The position numbers were made by a program, and so were the translations under genes. Positions 16,497-25,942 of a DNA stretch of 64,000 nucleotides are shown in pieces. How positions within the stretch are numbered: position 1 is the first letter of the stretch; each line of letters starts with the position of its first letter. The notes under the pieces are model-generated. The model made no database searches, was not told where the DNA came from, and saw only the letters and a program-made list of their open reading frames with translations. The stretch comes from Acinetobacter genomosp. 15BJ. Lineage in GTDB: Bacteria; Pseudomonadota; Gammaproteobacteria; Pseudomonadales; Moraxellaceae. The DNA is taken from contig NZ_KE007347.1 in NCBI RefSeq assembly GCF_000400715.1, forward strand, positions 1,719,382 to 1,783,381. The letters are read 5' to 3'.

Positions 16497-18668
16497 ATGT
16501 CTGCTTTTTCGCCACGCAAAAACCTCATTACTGTTGAAATTTTAAAACAGAGCAGCCCATTCCTTTTATCTTTAATACCGGTGCTGTCGTGGGCAGAAAC
16601 GACCGCGATACAACCCACGCAACTCGCAACCATTAATGTTCAAGCTGAACAGTCCTCAAATTACATCGCCACACAAACAGCATCAACATTACGCGGCAAT
16701 CAAAATAATCTAGAAAGCCCACAAACCGTAAATGTGGTGTCTAAACAATATATGAAAGATTATTTGCCAGCAAACTTGGATAATGCACTGACCCAAGTCA
16801 GTGGTATTACGCAGGGCAACACGTTGGGAGGTACTCAAGATACCGTCATGAAACGGGGCTTTGGTGATAATCGTGATGGCTCGATTACCGTGAATGGCAT
16901 GCCAATTGTGCAAGGTCGCACCATGAATGCTGCGGTTGAGCAGGTTGAAGTTTTAAAAGGGCCTGCGTCTTTACTCTACGGTATTATGGACCCCGGTGGT
17001 GTGGTCAATGTCATTACCAAAAAACCTGAAACGACACAAAAAACTGAATTTTCAGTTTATGGTTCAAGCTTCGCCGCAGGTAAAAATGGTTTAGGTGCAA
17101 GTCTGGATACCACGGGTGCAATCAATGACAGTAACTTTGCCTATCGTTTTATTGCCGATCATTCCGATGCAGACTACTGGCGTAATTTCGGTAATCTCAA
17201 ACAGACTTTAATTGCACCGTCATTGGGTTGGGATAATGGTCAAACCAAAGTCAATTTAAGTTATCAATATCGTGACTTTGATGTGCCTTTTGATCGCTCC
17301 ACTATTTTTGATCCTAAAACTAAAAAAGCCTTACCGATCTCGAAATATCAACGCCTAGATGAAGCATTTAACCAAATGAAAGGTGAAGCTCATTTGGCAC
17401 AATTATTGGTTGATCACCAGATTAATGATACTTGGTCAGCACACTTCGGCTATAGCTATAACTATGAAACTTATGATGCCAATCAACTCCGAGTGACCAA
17501 GCTAAATACAGCCAACCATACGGTGACACGCCGTACCGATGCCACCTTAAATGCAGAAAGTGTAGACAGTAATGCCCAAGCCTATCTCAATGGTTCGGTC
17601 AATTTACTAGGTTTAAAACATGATCTTCAAATTGGTTCAGACATCGAGTACCGTAAGTATTTCCGTCCAGATATGGTCCGTGGTGATACTTCAACTTTAG
17701 ATTACTTAAATCCAAAGTTCGGAACAGTTGAAGCCTCTCGGAATATCGTTGCATCCGATAGCGACCAAACCGATAAATTGCATACCTATGGTTTTTATGT
17801 GCAAGATGCAATTCATTTAAATGAAAAATGGATTGCGGTACTCGGTGGCCGTTATCTGAACTATCAACAGACTGCTGGACGTGGCAGACCGTTTAAGGAA
17901 AACACCAATAGCAACGATGATGCGTGGCTTCCGCATGCTGGCTTAGTCTACCAATGGAATGACCAACTTTCACTTTATGGCAGCTATACTGAATCACTTA
18001 AGCCATCTTCCTCAATCGCACCTTTAGGTGGCAATGCAGTCATTGATGCGGACGTCAAACCTGAGCAAGCAAAATCTTATGAAGTCGGTGCCAAATACGA
18101 ATTCAATGAGCGTATCAGAGCCAATTTTGCGATATATGATATTAAAAAACGTAATGTTTTAGCCAAAGTGACCAACCCATCGAGCAATGAAATCGAACTG
18201 CATACCACAGGCGCAGTCCGTTCCAAAGGTGCTGAACTCGACCTCACTGGACGACTAACAGATCAGCTTGATGCAACCCTGACTTATGCCTATACCGATG
18301 CCAAAGTCACTGAAGATGAGCTTGGTCTACAAGGCAATCGCTTGAATAATGTGGCACGAGATACAGCTTCTCTGGCCTTGGCCTATAATTATGGGGAACT
18401 TTACAATGGCAAATTACGTTTGGGCTTGAGTGGCAATTATGTGGGTAAACGTGCAGGCGATTCAGAAAATAGCTTTGAGCTACCTGAGTATACACTTGCC
18501 AATGCCTTTGTCAGTTATGACACCACAATTGCCAAGCAAGCAGTGAACTTCCAATTTAATTTAAATAATATTTTTGACAAGACCTATTACACAGCGAGCG
18601 TCAATAATCTGGCCGTGTCTCAAGGGGATTCTCGTCAAGCGGTATTACGTGCCACTTTTAAATTCTAA
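16497..18668 (+). CDS. TonB-dependent siderophore receptor
   Basis: 723 residues from the ATG at 16497, preceded by CAGG; a TTG at 16413 in the same frame would add 28 residues before the signal peptide and is rejected. Residues 1-33 are a signal peptide ending PVLSWA. A TonB-box-like segment (LATINVQAE) follows, then the plug domain with SPQTVNVVSKQ, GVVNVITKKP and EVLKGPASLLYG, and a 22-strand barrel ending RATFKF. The plug and barrel match ferric-siderophore (FhuA/FpvA-like) receptors, without an N-terminal signalling domain. It is divergent from the amidohydrolase/SDR pair. The siderophore is not identifiable. Confidence 0.9.
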   Translation: MSAFSPRKNLITVEILKQSSPFLLSLIPVLSWAETTAIQPTQLATINVQAEQSSNYIATQTASTLRGNQNNLESPQTVNVVSKQYMKDYLPANLDNALTQVSGITQGNTLGGTQDTVMKRGFGDNRDGSITVNGMPIVQGRTMNAAVEQVEVLKGPASLLYGIMDPGGVVNVITKKPETTQKTEFSVYGSSFAAGKNGLGASLDTTGAINDSNFAYRFIADHSDADYWRNFGNLKQTLIAPSLGWDNGQTKVNLSYQYRDFDVPFDRSTIFDPKTKKALPISKYQRLDEAFNQMKGEAHLAQLLVDHQINDTWSAHFGYSYNYETYDANQLRVTKLNTANHTVTRRTDATLNAESVDSNAQAYLNGSVNLLGLKHDLQIGSDIEYRKYFRPDMVRGDTSTLDYLNPKFGTVEASRNIVASDSDQTDKLHTYGFYVQDAIHLNEKWIAVLGGRYLNYQQTAGRGRPFKENTNSNDDAWLPHAGLVYQWNDQLSLYGSYTESLKPSSSIAPLGGNAVIDADVKPEQAKSYEVGAKYEFNERIRANFAIYDIKKRNVLAKVTNPSSNEIELHTTGAVRSKGAELDLTGRLTDQLDATLTYAYTDAKVTEDELGLQGNRLNNVARDTASLALAYNYGELYNGKLRLGLSGNYVGKRAGDSENSFELPEYTLANAFVSYDTTIAKQAVNFQFNLNNIFDKTYYTASVNNLAVSQGDSRQAVLRATFKF

Positions 18669-18679
18669 AATATCAGATC

Positions 18680-18710
18680 AGCGCAGTAAGTTCATTGCTG
18701 CGCTTTTGAG
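18680..18710 (+). terminator. Possible intrinsic terminator or attenuator
   Basis: AGCGCAG (18680-18686) pairs with CTGCGCT (18698-18704), followed by TTTGAG. It lies between the receptor gene and the next ORF. The T-run is short, so it may only reduce read-through. Confidence 0.4.
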
Positions 18711-18716
18711 ATCAAT

Positions 18717-19400
18717 ATGAAAAAATTTCTTTCTCTCATGGTGATGATCCTTGCCTTTAGTACATGGACATCCTCTGCGTATGCCCAAACCCGTATTGCA
18801 CTGATTTCACAGCTCAATAGCACATCTTCTTCTGTCGATGTAACCATCCAAAAATACTTGCAACGCAAGGGCTATCAGGTTGAGCTACTCGATCAATCTG
18901 TTTCCCCCAACAGTTTAAAAAACACGGATCTAGTGATCATCTCTTCAACGGTGGCTTCCAAAAATCTGCAATCAGGTTGGCGACAACTCCCGATTCCGCT
19001 GATGACATGGGAAAATGATTATCTGGATGATCTGGCGATGACAGGTAAACGGATTGATACTGATTTTGGTGAAGTGGAGAAAGAGCGTTATCTATGGTTA
19101 GTCAATGCACCACATCCTTTATCCGCTCAATTAGCGGCGGGAACTCATAATGTCTATCAAGCGCAAGCGCCAATGAGTTGGGGCAAACCAGGACTCGGTG
19201 CAACCATCATTGCAACCATTTATGGGCAACCTGAAAAAGTCGCGATCTGGGGTTATGAAAAAGGTGCAACCATGGATTATGAGTCACTAGCACCAGCGAA
19301 ACGACTGATGTTTTTTCTCAATAATGAGACCTTTACGAATCTATCTGAGGACGGATTGAAACTGTTTAATGCCGCGATTCAATGGTCATTGAACAAATAA
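18717..19400 (+). CDS. Exported protein of unknown function
   Basis: 227 residues. Residues 1-23 are a clear signal peptide ending SSAYA. The mature part starts QTRIALISQLNS and alternates strands and helices: VDVTIQKYLQRKGYQVELLD, NTDLVIISSTV, and a terminal GLKLFNAAIQWSLNK. This looks like a Rossmann-like or class-I glutamine-amidotransferase (ThuA-like) fold, but no catalytic Cys is visible. It lies 48 bases after the siderophore receptor gene on the same strand, so it may be cotranscribed. I do not recognise the family, and the fold remark is inference. Confidence 0.7.
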   Translation: MKKFLSLMVMILAFSTWTSSAYAQTRIALISQLNSTSSSVDVTIQKYLQRKGYQVELLDQSVSPNSLKNTDLVIISSTVASKNLQSGWRQLPIPLMTWENDYLDDLAMTGKRIDTDFGEVEKERYLWLVNAPHPLSAQLAAGTHNVYQAQAPMSWGKPGLGATIIATIYGQPEKVAIWGYEKGATMDYESLAPAKRLMFFLNNETFTNLSEDGLKLFNAAIQWSLNK

Positions 19401-19424
19401 AATCCAAGCTTAGATTTCAATGAG

Positions 19425-19455
19425 CTGATGCATTTTATGATGCGTCAGTTTAAAT
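19425..19455. terminator. Stem-loop between convergent genes
   Basis: CTGATGCA (19425-19432) pairs with TGCGTCAG (19441-19448) with one G-T pair, followed by TTTAAATT. Plausible terminator for the exported-protein gene on the plus strand. Confidence 0.45.
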
Positions 19456-19482
19456 TCTCACAAAAGCCTTTGCTTGAATGCT

Positions 19483-20376
19483 CTAAAATATTGACTGACT
19501 CATCGTTGCCCTAAAGTTTTTAGGTGCACAACCAAAACGCTGTGCAAAAGCACGACTAAAGGCGGCTTGAGAGGAATAGCCGACGCATTCAGCAACTTGT
19601 GCAATATTTTTATCTGTTTCTTTGAGCAATTGACTGGCTAACTTCATCCGCCAGTTTTTTAAATACAGCATCGGTGATACGCCAACCAATTCAACAAATT
19701 TTTTGGAAAAACTGGATCTAGACTGTTTAGTCAGTTGGGCAAGCGAATTCACATCCCATTCATACGCTGGTTGTGCATGCATCAAAGACAGCGCCTTACT
19801 CACCATTGGATCACCTAATGCAGAAATCCAGCCTTTATGCTCAATCTGGTCTTTAGCCAACCAAAAGCGTATCGACCAAACCAGCAGTAAATCAATAATT
19901 CGGGACAACATGACTCGACTGCCCAATGTTGGATGCTCAAGTTCGAGCTGAATCGCTGCCACGGTCATGGGCACCCATTCAGCGACTTTTTCAGCATCAT
20001 GATGTGAGGGTACATGAATGTAACTCGGCAATCCTTCTGCAATCGCCTCGCCATAAATACCGTTCAATTGAAAAGTGCAGCTCGTCACAGCAGCAACGGA
20101 ATCCTGCCCCTTACCTGCTTCGATCGAATGTTCCAACTTGGTAGGCAACACAACAATATCGCCTTGCTGCAAATTCAAATCGACTTGCATCCGTTTGATT
20201 CTCAATCGACAGCTCGCCTGCTGAATAATATGGATATAGGCATATCGGGCAGGAAAGCACAGTTTGTTACGTGCTAAGAGATGTTCCACGCCATAGATTT
20301 CACCCGAGATATCGGCGAAGCGATAAATATCAAAGAAGATATCAGTGAACACCTGCTGATCCTGTTCATCACTCAT
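19483..20376 (-). CDS. AraC-family transcriptional regulator (cupin-type sensor)
   Basis: 297 residues. The N-terminal ~180 residues form a cupin-like ligand domain (VEHLLARNKLCFPARYAYIH, then the DIVVLPTKLEH strand pair). The C-terminal ~100 residues are the double helix-turn-helix of AraC: SLAQLTKQSRSSFSKKFVEL and IAQVAECVGYSSQAAFSRAF, then FGCAPKNFR. It is divergent from the alpha/beta hydrolase gene at 20579 across about 200 bases, the arrangement expected when the regulator controls that hydrolase. Effector unknown. Confidence 0.88.
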   Translation of the reverse strand: MSDEQDQQVFTDIFFDIYRFADISGEIYGVEHLLARNKLCFPARYAYIHIIQQASCRLRIKRMQVDLNLQQGDIVVLPTKLEHSIEAGKGQDSVAAVTSCTFQLNGIYGEAIAEGLPSYIHVPSHHDAEKVAEWVPMTVAAIQLELEHPTLGSRVMLSRIIDLLLVWSIRFWLAKDQIEHKGWISALGDPMVSKALSLMHAQPAYEWDVNSLAQLTKQSRSSFSKKFVELVGVSPMLYLKNWRMKLASQLLKETDKNIAQVAECVGYSSQAAFSRAFAQRFGCAPKNFRATMSQSIF

Positions 20377-20578
20377 TTTGTGCTTTTGTCCTTAAAAGTG
20401 TTTCTGCAAAAACATTGGCGTTTCAGTTATTGTGAAAGCATAACAAAACACCAATAATCTTTTGAGAAGATTTCGTTAGTATAAAAAACACCCACCACTT
20501 CATATCTCTTTATACCGTAAAGCTTCCACTATTAAACACTGAAAATTCAATATAATAGCATTTATCTAGGAGATAAAT

Positions 20579-21274
20579 ATGAGTACTCAGCCGACCATTA
20601 TTCTCGTACACGGTTTTTGGGGCGGTGCCGCCCATTGGACGAAAGTGATTACTGAATTGTCCCATCAAGGTCATAAGGCCTTACGTGCCGTGGAACTTCC
20701 ATTAACCTCTCTCTCAGATGACGTTGAACGAACTCAAAAAATGATTGCCCAAGTGGATGGTGATGTGCTTTTGGTGGGTCATTCTTACGGCGGAGCAGTG
20801 ATTACCGAAGCAGGTAATCATCCGAATGTCGTAGGTTTGGTTTATATTGCCGCCTTTGCACCAGATAGCAATGAAAGCCCAGGGGCAATTACCCAACAAC
20901 ATTTACCTGTTGCAGCGCCGAATCTAGAACCAGATAGTGATGGTTATCTTTGGTTAAAAGTAGATAAATTTCACGAAAGTTTCTGTCAGGATCTCACCCA
21001 AGATGAAGGCTTTGCCATGGGTGTTACTCAAAAAGCACCTTTAGCCAGTACCTTTGGCGATAACATTAGCAACCCTGCTTGGAAAACCAAACCCTCTTGG
21101 TATCAAATCTCAACACAAGACCGCATGATCAGCCCAGAAAACCAAGCCGTCATGTCTGAACGTTTAAATGCCAAAAAAGTGATTTCTTTAAACGCAAGCC
21201 ATGCTTCATTGGCTTCACAGCCGAAAGAAGTGACTGCCTTAATTACTGAAGCTGCTACATTTTTGGCAAAATAA
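20579..21274 (+). CDS. Alpha/beta hydrolase
   Basis: A 231-residue small esterase-like hydrolase. It has IILVHGFWGGAAHW (oxyanion loop, about 7-20), the nucleophile elbow LLVGHSYGG (Ser at about 69), AFAPDS, and a C-terminal NASHASL bearing the catalytic His. No lid or signal peptide is apparent, so it is cytoplasmic. GGAGATAAAT precedes the ATG. The adjacent divergent AraC-family regulator is its likely controller. A strong hairpin follows. Substrate cannot be predicted; the short size and motifs fit the salicylate-esterase/EstA-like group. Confidence 0.85.
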   Translation: MSTQPTIILVHGFWGGAAHWTKVITELSHQGHKALRAVELPLTSLSDDVERTQKMIAQVDGDVLLVGHSYGGAVITEAGNHPNVVGLVYIAAFAPDSNESPGAITQQHLPVAAPNLEPDSDGYLWLKVDKFHESFCQDLTQDEGFAMGVTQKAPLASTFGDNISNPAWKTKPSWYQISTQDRMISPENQAVMSERLNAKKVISLNASHASLASQPKEVTALITEAATFLAK

Positions 21275-21289
21275 ATAAGACTCTCCACC

Positions 21290-21317
21290 AAATAGGGAAT
21301 AGTATTATTCCCTATTT
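21290..21317. terminator. 12-bp hairpin terminator
   Basis: AAATAGGGAATA (21290-21301) pairs perfectly with TATTCCCTATTT (21306-21317) around GTAT. It lies 15 bases after the hydrolase stop and also faces the small membrane-protein gene on the minus strand. The T-rich part is within the stem end. Confidence 0.7.
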
Positions 21318-21359
21318 GTCTGTGTTAACCCTGCTTCAACAAGACACAGAAATTGCTGC

Positions 21360-21470
21360 TTATAAAACATATTCCCAGATAATGTAGCCTAGACCGAATC
21401 CGAGGAATGCATACACGGTAATGATGAAGAATACAAAACTGGCATTATTCTTTTTTTTCAAAAAACTCAT
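21360..21470 (-). CDS. 36-residue single-span membrane protein
   Basis: Translating the minus strand from the ATG at 21470 gives 36 codons and a TAA at 21360-21362. The ribosome-binding site is strong: AAAGGTG six bases before the ATG. The peptide starts MSFLKKKNNAS, a positively charged head, followed by one hydrophobic segment (about residues 12-33, including FIITVYAFLGFGLGYIIW) and ends EYVL. It is flanked by a perfect hairpin on its 3' side. The layout is that of small inner-membrane accessory proteins such as CydX-type subunits, but I do not recognise this family. It is too short for usual ORF cut-offs. Confidence 0.65.
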   Translation of the reverse strand: MSFLKKKNNASFVFFIITVYAFLGFGLGYIIWEYVL

Positions 21471-21685
21471 ATCGGCACCTTTGGCTTTGCTCAACTCATG
21501 TTGTTATAGTGCAATAAGATACAGACAAAAAAAAGACACAGAATTTTCTAAAAAAAATATAACAGATAAGGATAGAAAAATTGGAACTGTTATGAAAACA
21601 GTCCCAAATATTATTAAAACATGGACAATACCATCATCAATATATTCAGGACTGTTTTATCTTAATTTCAAGATACTAAAAACGA

Positions 21686-24151
21686 TCAAGTTTTAAGATG
21701 CGGATTATCCAGTGGCAGTTCCTCGTCCAAATGTGCATCAAAAATATCCGTCAACATACTGTCATAACGTTTGGCGTTGTATTGTAAAAGGGACTCGGCT
21801 TCTGCTGTAGTAATAAATCCAATTTCAATCGCATTGGCAATATGCTCTTCAAAAGTGAGACCACTAAACTGATCTTTCGATTCTGCCTTTTTAAACTTAT
21901 TCCACAACGGTTGGAGTGGCAATAATGCCTGAAAAGTAGATTCCATACGTCCCATCACATCGTTAGCATCGGTGTTGTAATAGACGTGCTGTTTTAACTG
22001 ATCTCGGAACGCATGTTCTTGCATGATTAACTGAGCCACCTCTTGTTTCAACTGATCCGATGGCGCTGCAATTGGACGGCCAAATGGGAAACACAGCAAT
22101 TTCACCATCGTTGCCGCAAGTTTCATTGGGAAATTGTCATAGAAGCCAAAGAACGCTTCTTGCACTTGATATAAAGCTTTATTTAAGGCTAATTCTGCAT
22201 GTTTCTGTTCAGCCTCAGTTCTTTGACCATGCTCATAGTATTTTAAAATTGCTGTAGCAATAAATAAGTTGGAATGGATATCAGCCAACCGACCAGACAG
22301 CATTTCTTTACGTTTTAAATCACCTGCCAAAATTCCAAGTGCCATATCTGCAGTCAATGCAAAATCAGCACTGAAACGATTGATCTTGCTGTAATACGCT
22401 TTAGAAAAATCATCAGCTTGTTGAGAGCCTTTATCTGAACCACCAGTAAGAGAATATGCTGCTGCTCTCGCCGCCCGATTAAAGGTATAGGCCAAATGTT
22501 TAAATAGTAAAGGAGAAAAAGCTTTGAAAGCAGATGCCTTATCCTCCGATTGCAATAACTGCAACTCTTCGAATAAATAAGGGTGACAACGCATTGAACC
22601 TTGACCAAAAATCATCAATGAACGAGTCAGAATATTGGCGCCTTCTACAGTAATTGCCACAGGAATGGATTGATAAGTCAATGCAAGGAAGTTACGTGGC
22701 CCTAATTGAATCGCCCGACCACCAACCACGTCCATCCCATGATTCACCACTTTGCGCATGGTTTCAGTAGCATAGTATTTGGCCATTGCGGTCATCACCG
22801 CAGGCGTTCCACCTTGGTTTAAACCACAGGTCACCAAATAACGGAATGATTCCAACATATAGGCATCACTGGCAATATCACTGGTCGCCTCTTGTACCCC
22901 TTCAAAATGCCCAACCGAGATTTTGAATTGTTGACGAACACTGGCAAATGCACCGACCAACAGGTAGCTCATTTCTCCTCCAGCCGTTGCCAAAGCAGGC
23001 AGTGAAATACCTCGACCCACGCCTAGGCACTCCATCAACATACGCCAACCTTTACCTGCATTTTGCTGCCCACCAATAATCCAGTCCAATGGAATAAAGA
23101 CATCGCTGCCCTCAACCGTACCATTCATAAACGGCGCACCTGGATTATGTCGAGGGCCAATATGGATTCCCTCATGATCAGCTGGAATCAAGGCACAAGT
23201 AATGCCATATTCCACTTTGTTTTTATCTCCCAATAAGCCCTCTGGATCATAGAGCTTAAACGCCAAACCAATCACAGTGGCGATCGGTGCAAGGGTAATC
23301 CAGCGCTTGGAGAAGTTCATTTTTAAACCCAGCACCTCTTGCCCTTGGTACTGTCCATAACAGACCACACCCGTGTCAGGAATCGCACCTGCATCTGAAC
23401 CAGCTTCAGGGCTGGTCAAACCAAAACAAGGCACTTCTGTCCCTTTTGCCAATCCGGGTAAATAGCGTTGTTTTTGCTCTTCTGTACCATAGTGCAGCAG
23501 TAACTCACCTGGCCCAAGCGAGTTCGGCACCATACAGCTGACTGCAGCAGTCAGTGAACGAGAAGCAATCTTGCTCATAATCCGACTTTGCGCAAACGGC
23601 GTAAATTGCTTACCGCCAAATGATTTTGGAATAATCAGACCTAAAAAGCCGTTGTCTTTGATAAATTGCCAGACCTCTGGCGGCAGGTCTTTTTCTTGAT
23701 GATGAATCTGCCATTCATCTAACATTGAACAGAGCTGTTGTACTTCATTATCTAAAAATGCCTGTTCTTCTGTTGATAAGGTTGGATAAGGATATTGATC
23801 AAACTTTTGCCAATCCGGCGCGCCCATAAACAGTTCTTTTTCCCACCAACTGGTCCCCGCTTCTAAAGCTTCTCTTTCCGTGATACTCATGCTTGGCATG
23901 GCATTGGAAAGCAACTTAAATGCAGGTCGGCTAATCAATGCATCACGTAAAGGTGTGATCAAAACAACAATACTGGCAAGGATGATCGGTACGCCCAGTA
24001 ACAGACTCCATGGTGTGATCAACACACTACAGAGAATCGCGGTGACAATGGAAACAACACAGCCAACAGCTCGACTGGCTTCAAAATAAAAAACAGCCCA
24101 TACCACAACTAACTGAATCAATAGGCCAAGCAATATCAATAATACAATCAT
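21686..24151 (-). CDS. fadE: Acyl-CoA dehydrogenase (FadE-like)
   Basis: 821 residues, about twice the usual acyl-CoA dehydrogenase and typical of the FadE class. The N-terminal ~80 residues carry hydrophobic membrane segments (IVLLILLGLLIQLVVVWAV). The dehydrogenase core follows, with CFGLTSPEAGSDAGAIPDTG (FAD/substrate loop), PGAPFMNGTVEGSDVFIPLD, GVGRGISLPA, and an extended C-terminal domain. It catalyses the first, FAD-dependent step of fatty-acid beta-oxidation at the inner membrane. GGAGCAAAT precedes the ATG. It stands alone here; no other beta-oxidation gene is adjacent. Confidence 0.92.
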   Translation of the reverse strand: MIVLLILLGLLIQLVVVWAVFYFEASRAVGCVVSIVTAILCSVLITPWSLLLGVPIILASIVVLITPLRDALISRPAFKLLSNAMPSMSITEREALEAGTSWWEKELFMGAPDWQKFDQYPYPTLSTEEQAFLDNEVQQLCSMLDEWQIHHQEKDLPPEVWQFIKDNGFLGLIIPKSFGGKQFTPFAQSRIMSKIASRSLTAAVSCMVPNSLGPGELLLHYGTEEQKQRYLPGLAKGTEVPCFGLTSPEAGSDAGAIPDTGVVCYGQYQGQEVLGLKMNFSKRWITLAPIATVIGLAFKLYDPEGLLGDKNKVEYGITCALIPADHEGIHIGPRHNPGAPFMNGTVEGSDVFIPLDWIIGGQQNAGKGWRMLMECLGVGRGISLPALATAGGEMSYLLVGAFASVRQQFKISVGHFEGVQEATSDIASDAYMLESFRYLVTCGLNQGGTPAVMTAMAKYYATETMRKVVNHGMDVVGGRAIQLGPRNFLALTYQSIPVAITVEGANILTRSLMIFGQGSMRCHPYLFEELQLLQSEDKASAFKAFSPLLFKHLAYTFNRAARAAAYSLTGGSDKGSQQADDFSKAYYSKINRFSADFALTADMALGILAGDLKRKEMLSGRLADIHSNLFIATAILKYYEHGQRTEAEQKHAELALNKALYQVQEAFFGFYDNFPMKLAATMVKLLCFPFGRPIAAPSDQLKQEVAQLIMQEHAFRDQLKQHVYYNTDANDVMGRMESTFQALLPLQPLWNKFKKAESKDQFSGLTFEEHIANAIEIGFITTAEAESLLQYNAKRYDSMLTDIFDAHLDEELPLDNPHLKT

Positions 24152-24529
24152 ATTTGCTCCGTTATCTCAGATTGGGATGAAGATGAAATAAGAAAGATCT
24201 AAATTAATTTTTGATTTAAAGTCATTCTTTAATAAACAAAACGGCTATTTTTCATTCTACAGATCGATGATCTATTTGCTTGATTAACTACCAAAATTTA
24301 CACAAAGTCATTCAGATGACACTGAAAATTATAATCACAGACTTACCTGAATATATTGCAAAAAAATCGTCATCATTTACTGCATAAAGGCAAAAATTAA
24401 ATAATCAATCCCTGTTCTTTTAAAGACACGCGGCAAAAAAATAACTGAGCAAGCTGCGTATACGGCGGTGATCTGGTATGTATAAATATCTAAACTGGAT
24501 CACCGCAACTGTTACTCAACCGACTCAAT
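24152..24529. other. Intergenic region between fadE and the efflux operon
   Basis: A 378-base gap that should contain the fadE promoter (reading left) and the 3' end of the efflux operon. Apart from the inverted repeat at 24465-24506 I see no gene, clear operator or RNA. Confidence 0.6.
24465..24506. repeat. Inverted repeat downstream of the efflux operon
   Basis: GCGGTGATC (24465-24473) is the exact complement of GATCACCGC (24498-24506), with a 24-base loop. It lies 24 bases after the outer-membrane factor stop. No T-run follows, so it may be a Rho-dependent or 3'-stabilising structure. Confidence 0.45.
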
Positions 24530-25933
24530 TCAAGATGAAGAGTTCATCCCACCACCCAATGCAGCCACCAACTGTGCTGAATTTTTCAAATGCAATTGCT
24601 GTAATTCCAATAAGCGTTCCTCTGCACTCAAACGTAGATTCTGTGCTGTCGCAACTTCCAGATAACTGACCAGTCCAGCTTGATAACGCTGCGTAGCAAC
24701 CCGTTCATTTTCAATTGACAGCTTAAGCAGTTGCTGTTGCGCTACAATCTGCTGCTGGAAGTGAGTCGCTTGCGCCAAGCCATCTTCCACCTCTTTCCAA
24801 CCGGTTAATACTGACTGCTTATAGGCTGCAAGTTTTTCATCATAATTGGCCTGCGCCAGTTGGATATCAGCCTGTCGTTTACCTCCGTCAAACAATGTGC
24901 CTAAGGCTTTTACCCCCATCGACCATGCAGTATTGGGTGACTGCAATAAGGTATGAAAGACCTGACTATTGGCACTGCTATCCAAGCTGATGGTCAAATC
25001 AGGTAACCAAGCAGTTTGTGCTAAGCCTAATTGCGCATGTGTCATTGCCAATTCCCGTTCGCTACGAATCACATCGGGACGTTGTGCCAACAGCCGACTT
25101 GGAATTTGAGTCGGGATTTGAGGAGTGCTAAATTGATAGCGATTTTTATTTAAATTAAAGTCCGTCACATTGCGTCCAACTAAGACCGCCAATACATTTT
25201 CTTGCAAATCACGACTACGTTGTAGCTCTAACAATTGCAGCCCGACCTGTTTAAGTTGGGTCTCAGCCTGAATCACATCGGCCCGTGCAATCATGCCTGC
25301 TTGGTATTGCTGCTGTAAAATACGCACAGAACGTTGATAACTTTGCTGGGTCTGATTTAACACATCCAGTTTGGCATCGAACAAGCGAATACTCCAATAG
25401 GCCTCTGCTGCGAGCAGTTGCTGACTTAGCTGAATAGCAGCCAAATCTGCAGCAGATGCTTGCAGGTTAGCCTGTTGACCCTCGACCGCTTTTGCAACTC
25501 TCCCCCAAAGATCAGGAATCCAGCTCACTGCGACATTGGCACCGAACTGACGATTCTTGCCGGAATTTTTGGTTTCAGTCTGATCGGCATTGCCACCCAT
25601 GCTGATACTAGGAAGTGCATTGGCACGTTGTCCATCCAACAGTGCCGTGGCATGGCGATATTTGGCTTGTGCCTGTTGGATGCTCAGGTTGTCCTGATCC
25701 AATTGTTGTAACAGTTTGGATAAAATCGGATCTTGATACATCTCCCACCATTGCTGTGGTGTCACTGCTATCTTAGAAGCTTCAATCCACTGCAAATCTG
25801 CATATTTATACTGCGCTGTACTCGGAATCACGGGCTGCTGATAGGCTGCGGGCTTAAATGTGCTGGACTGACATGCCGTGAGCAGCAGCATCGCTGTGAT
25901 ACCCATAGAAAGTGTAAAAACTGTTTTTTTCAT
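24530..25933 (-). CDS. RND efflux outer-membrane factor (NodT/OprM family lipoprotein)
   Basis: 467 residues. The N-terminus is a lipoprotein signal with LLLTACQSS and the lipidated Cys at residue 21. Two OEP repeats follow with long helices (SIQQAQAKYRHATALLDGQR and, in the second, LAQANYDEKLAAYKQSVL), and the protein ends with an SAQLVAALGGG segment typical of NodT-family factors. It forms the trimeric outer-membrane channel for the RND pump encoded just upstream, 9 bases away, so it is the fourth gene of the operon. This completes a dedicated tripartite system, as in MuxABC-OpmB. Confidence 0.88.
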   Translation of the reverse strand: MKKTVFTLSMGITAMLLLTACQSSTFKPAAYQQPVIPSTAQYKYADLQWIEASKIAVTPQQWWEMYQDPILSKLLQQLDQDNLSIQQAQAKYRHATALLDGQRANALPSISMGGNADQTETKNSGKNRQFGANVAVSWIPDLWGRVAKAVEGQQANLQASAADLAAIQLSQQLLAAEAYWSIRLFDAKLDVLNQTQQSYQRSVRILQQQYQAGMIARADVIQAETQLKQVGLQLLELQRSRDLQENVLAVLVGRNVTDFNLNKNRYQFSTPQIPTQIPSRLLAQRPDVIRSERELAMTHAQLGLAQTAWLPDLTISLDSSANSQVFHTLLQSPNTAWSMGVKALGTLFDGGKRQADIQLAQANYDEKLAAYKQSVLTGWKEVEDGLAQATHFQQQIVAQQQLLKLSIENERVATQRYQAGLVSYLEVATAQNLRLSAEERLLELQQLHLKNSAQLVAALGGGMNSSS

Positions 25934-25942
25934 AGCGACTTC

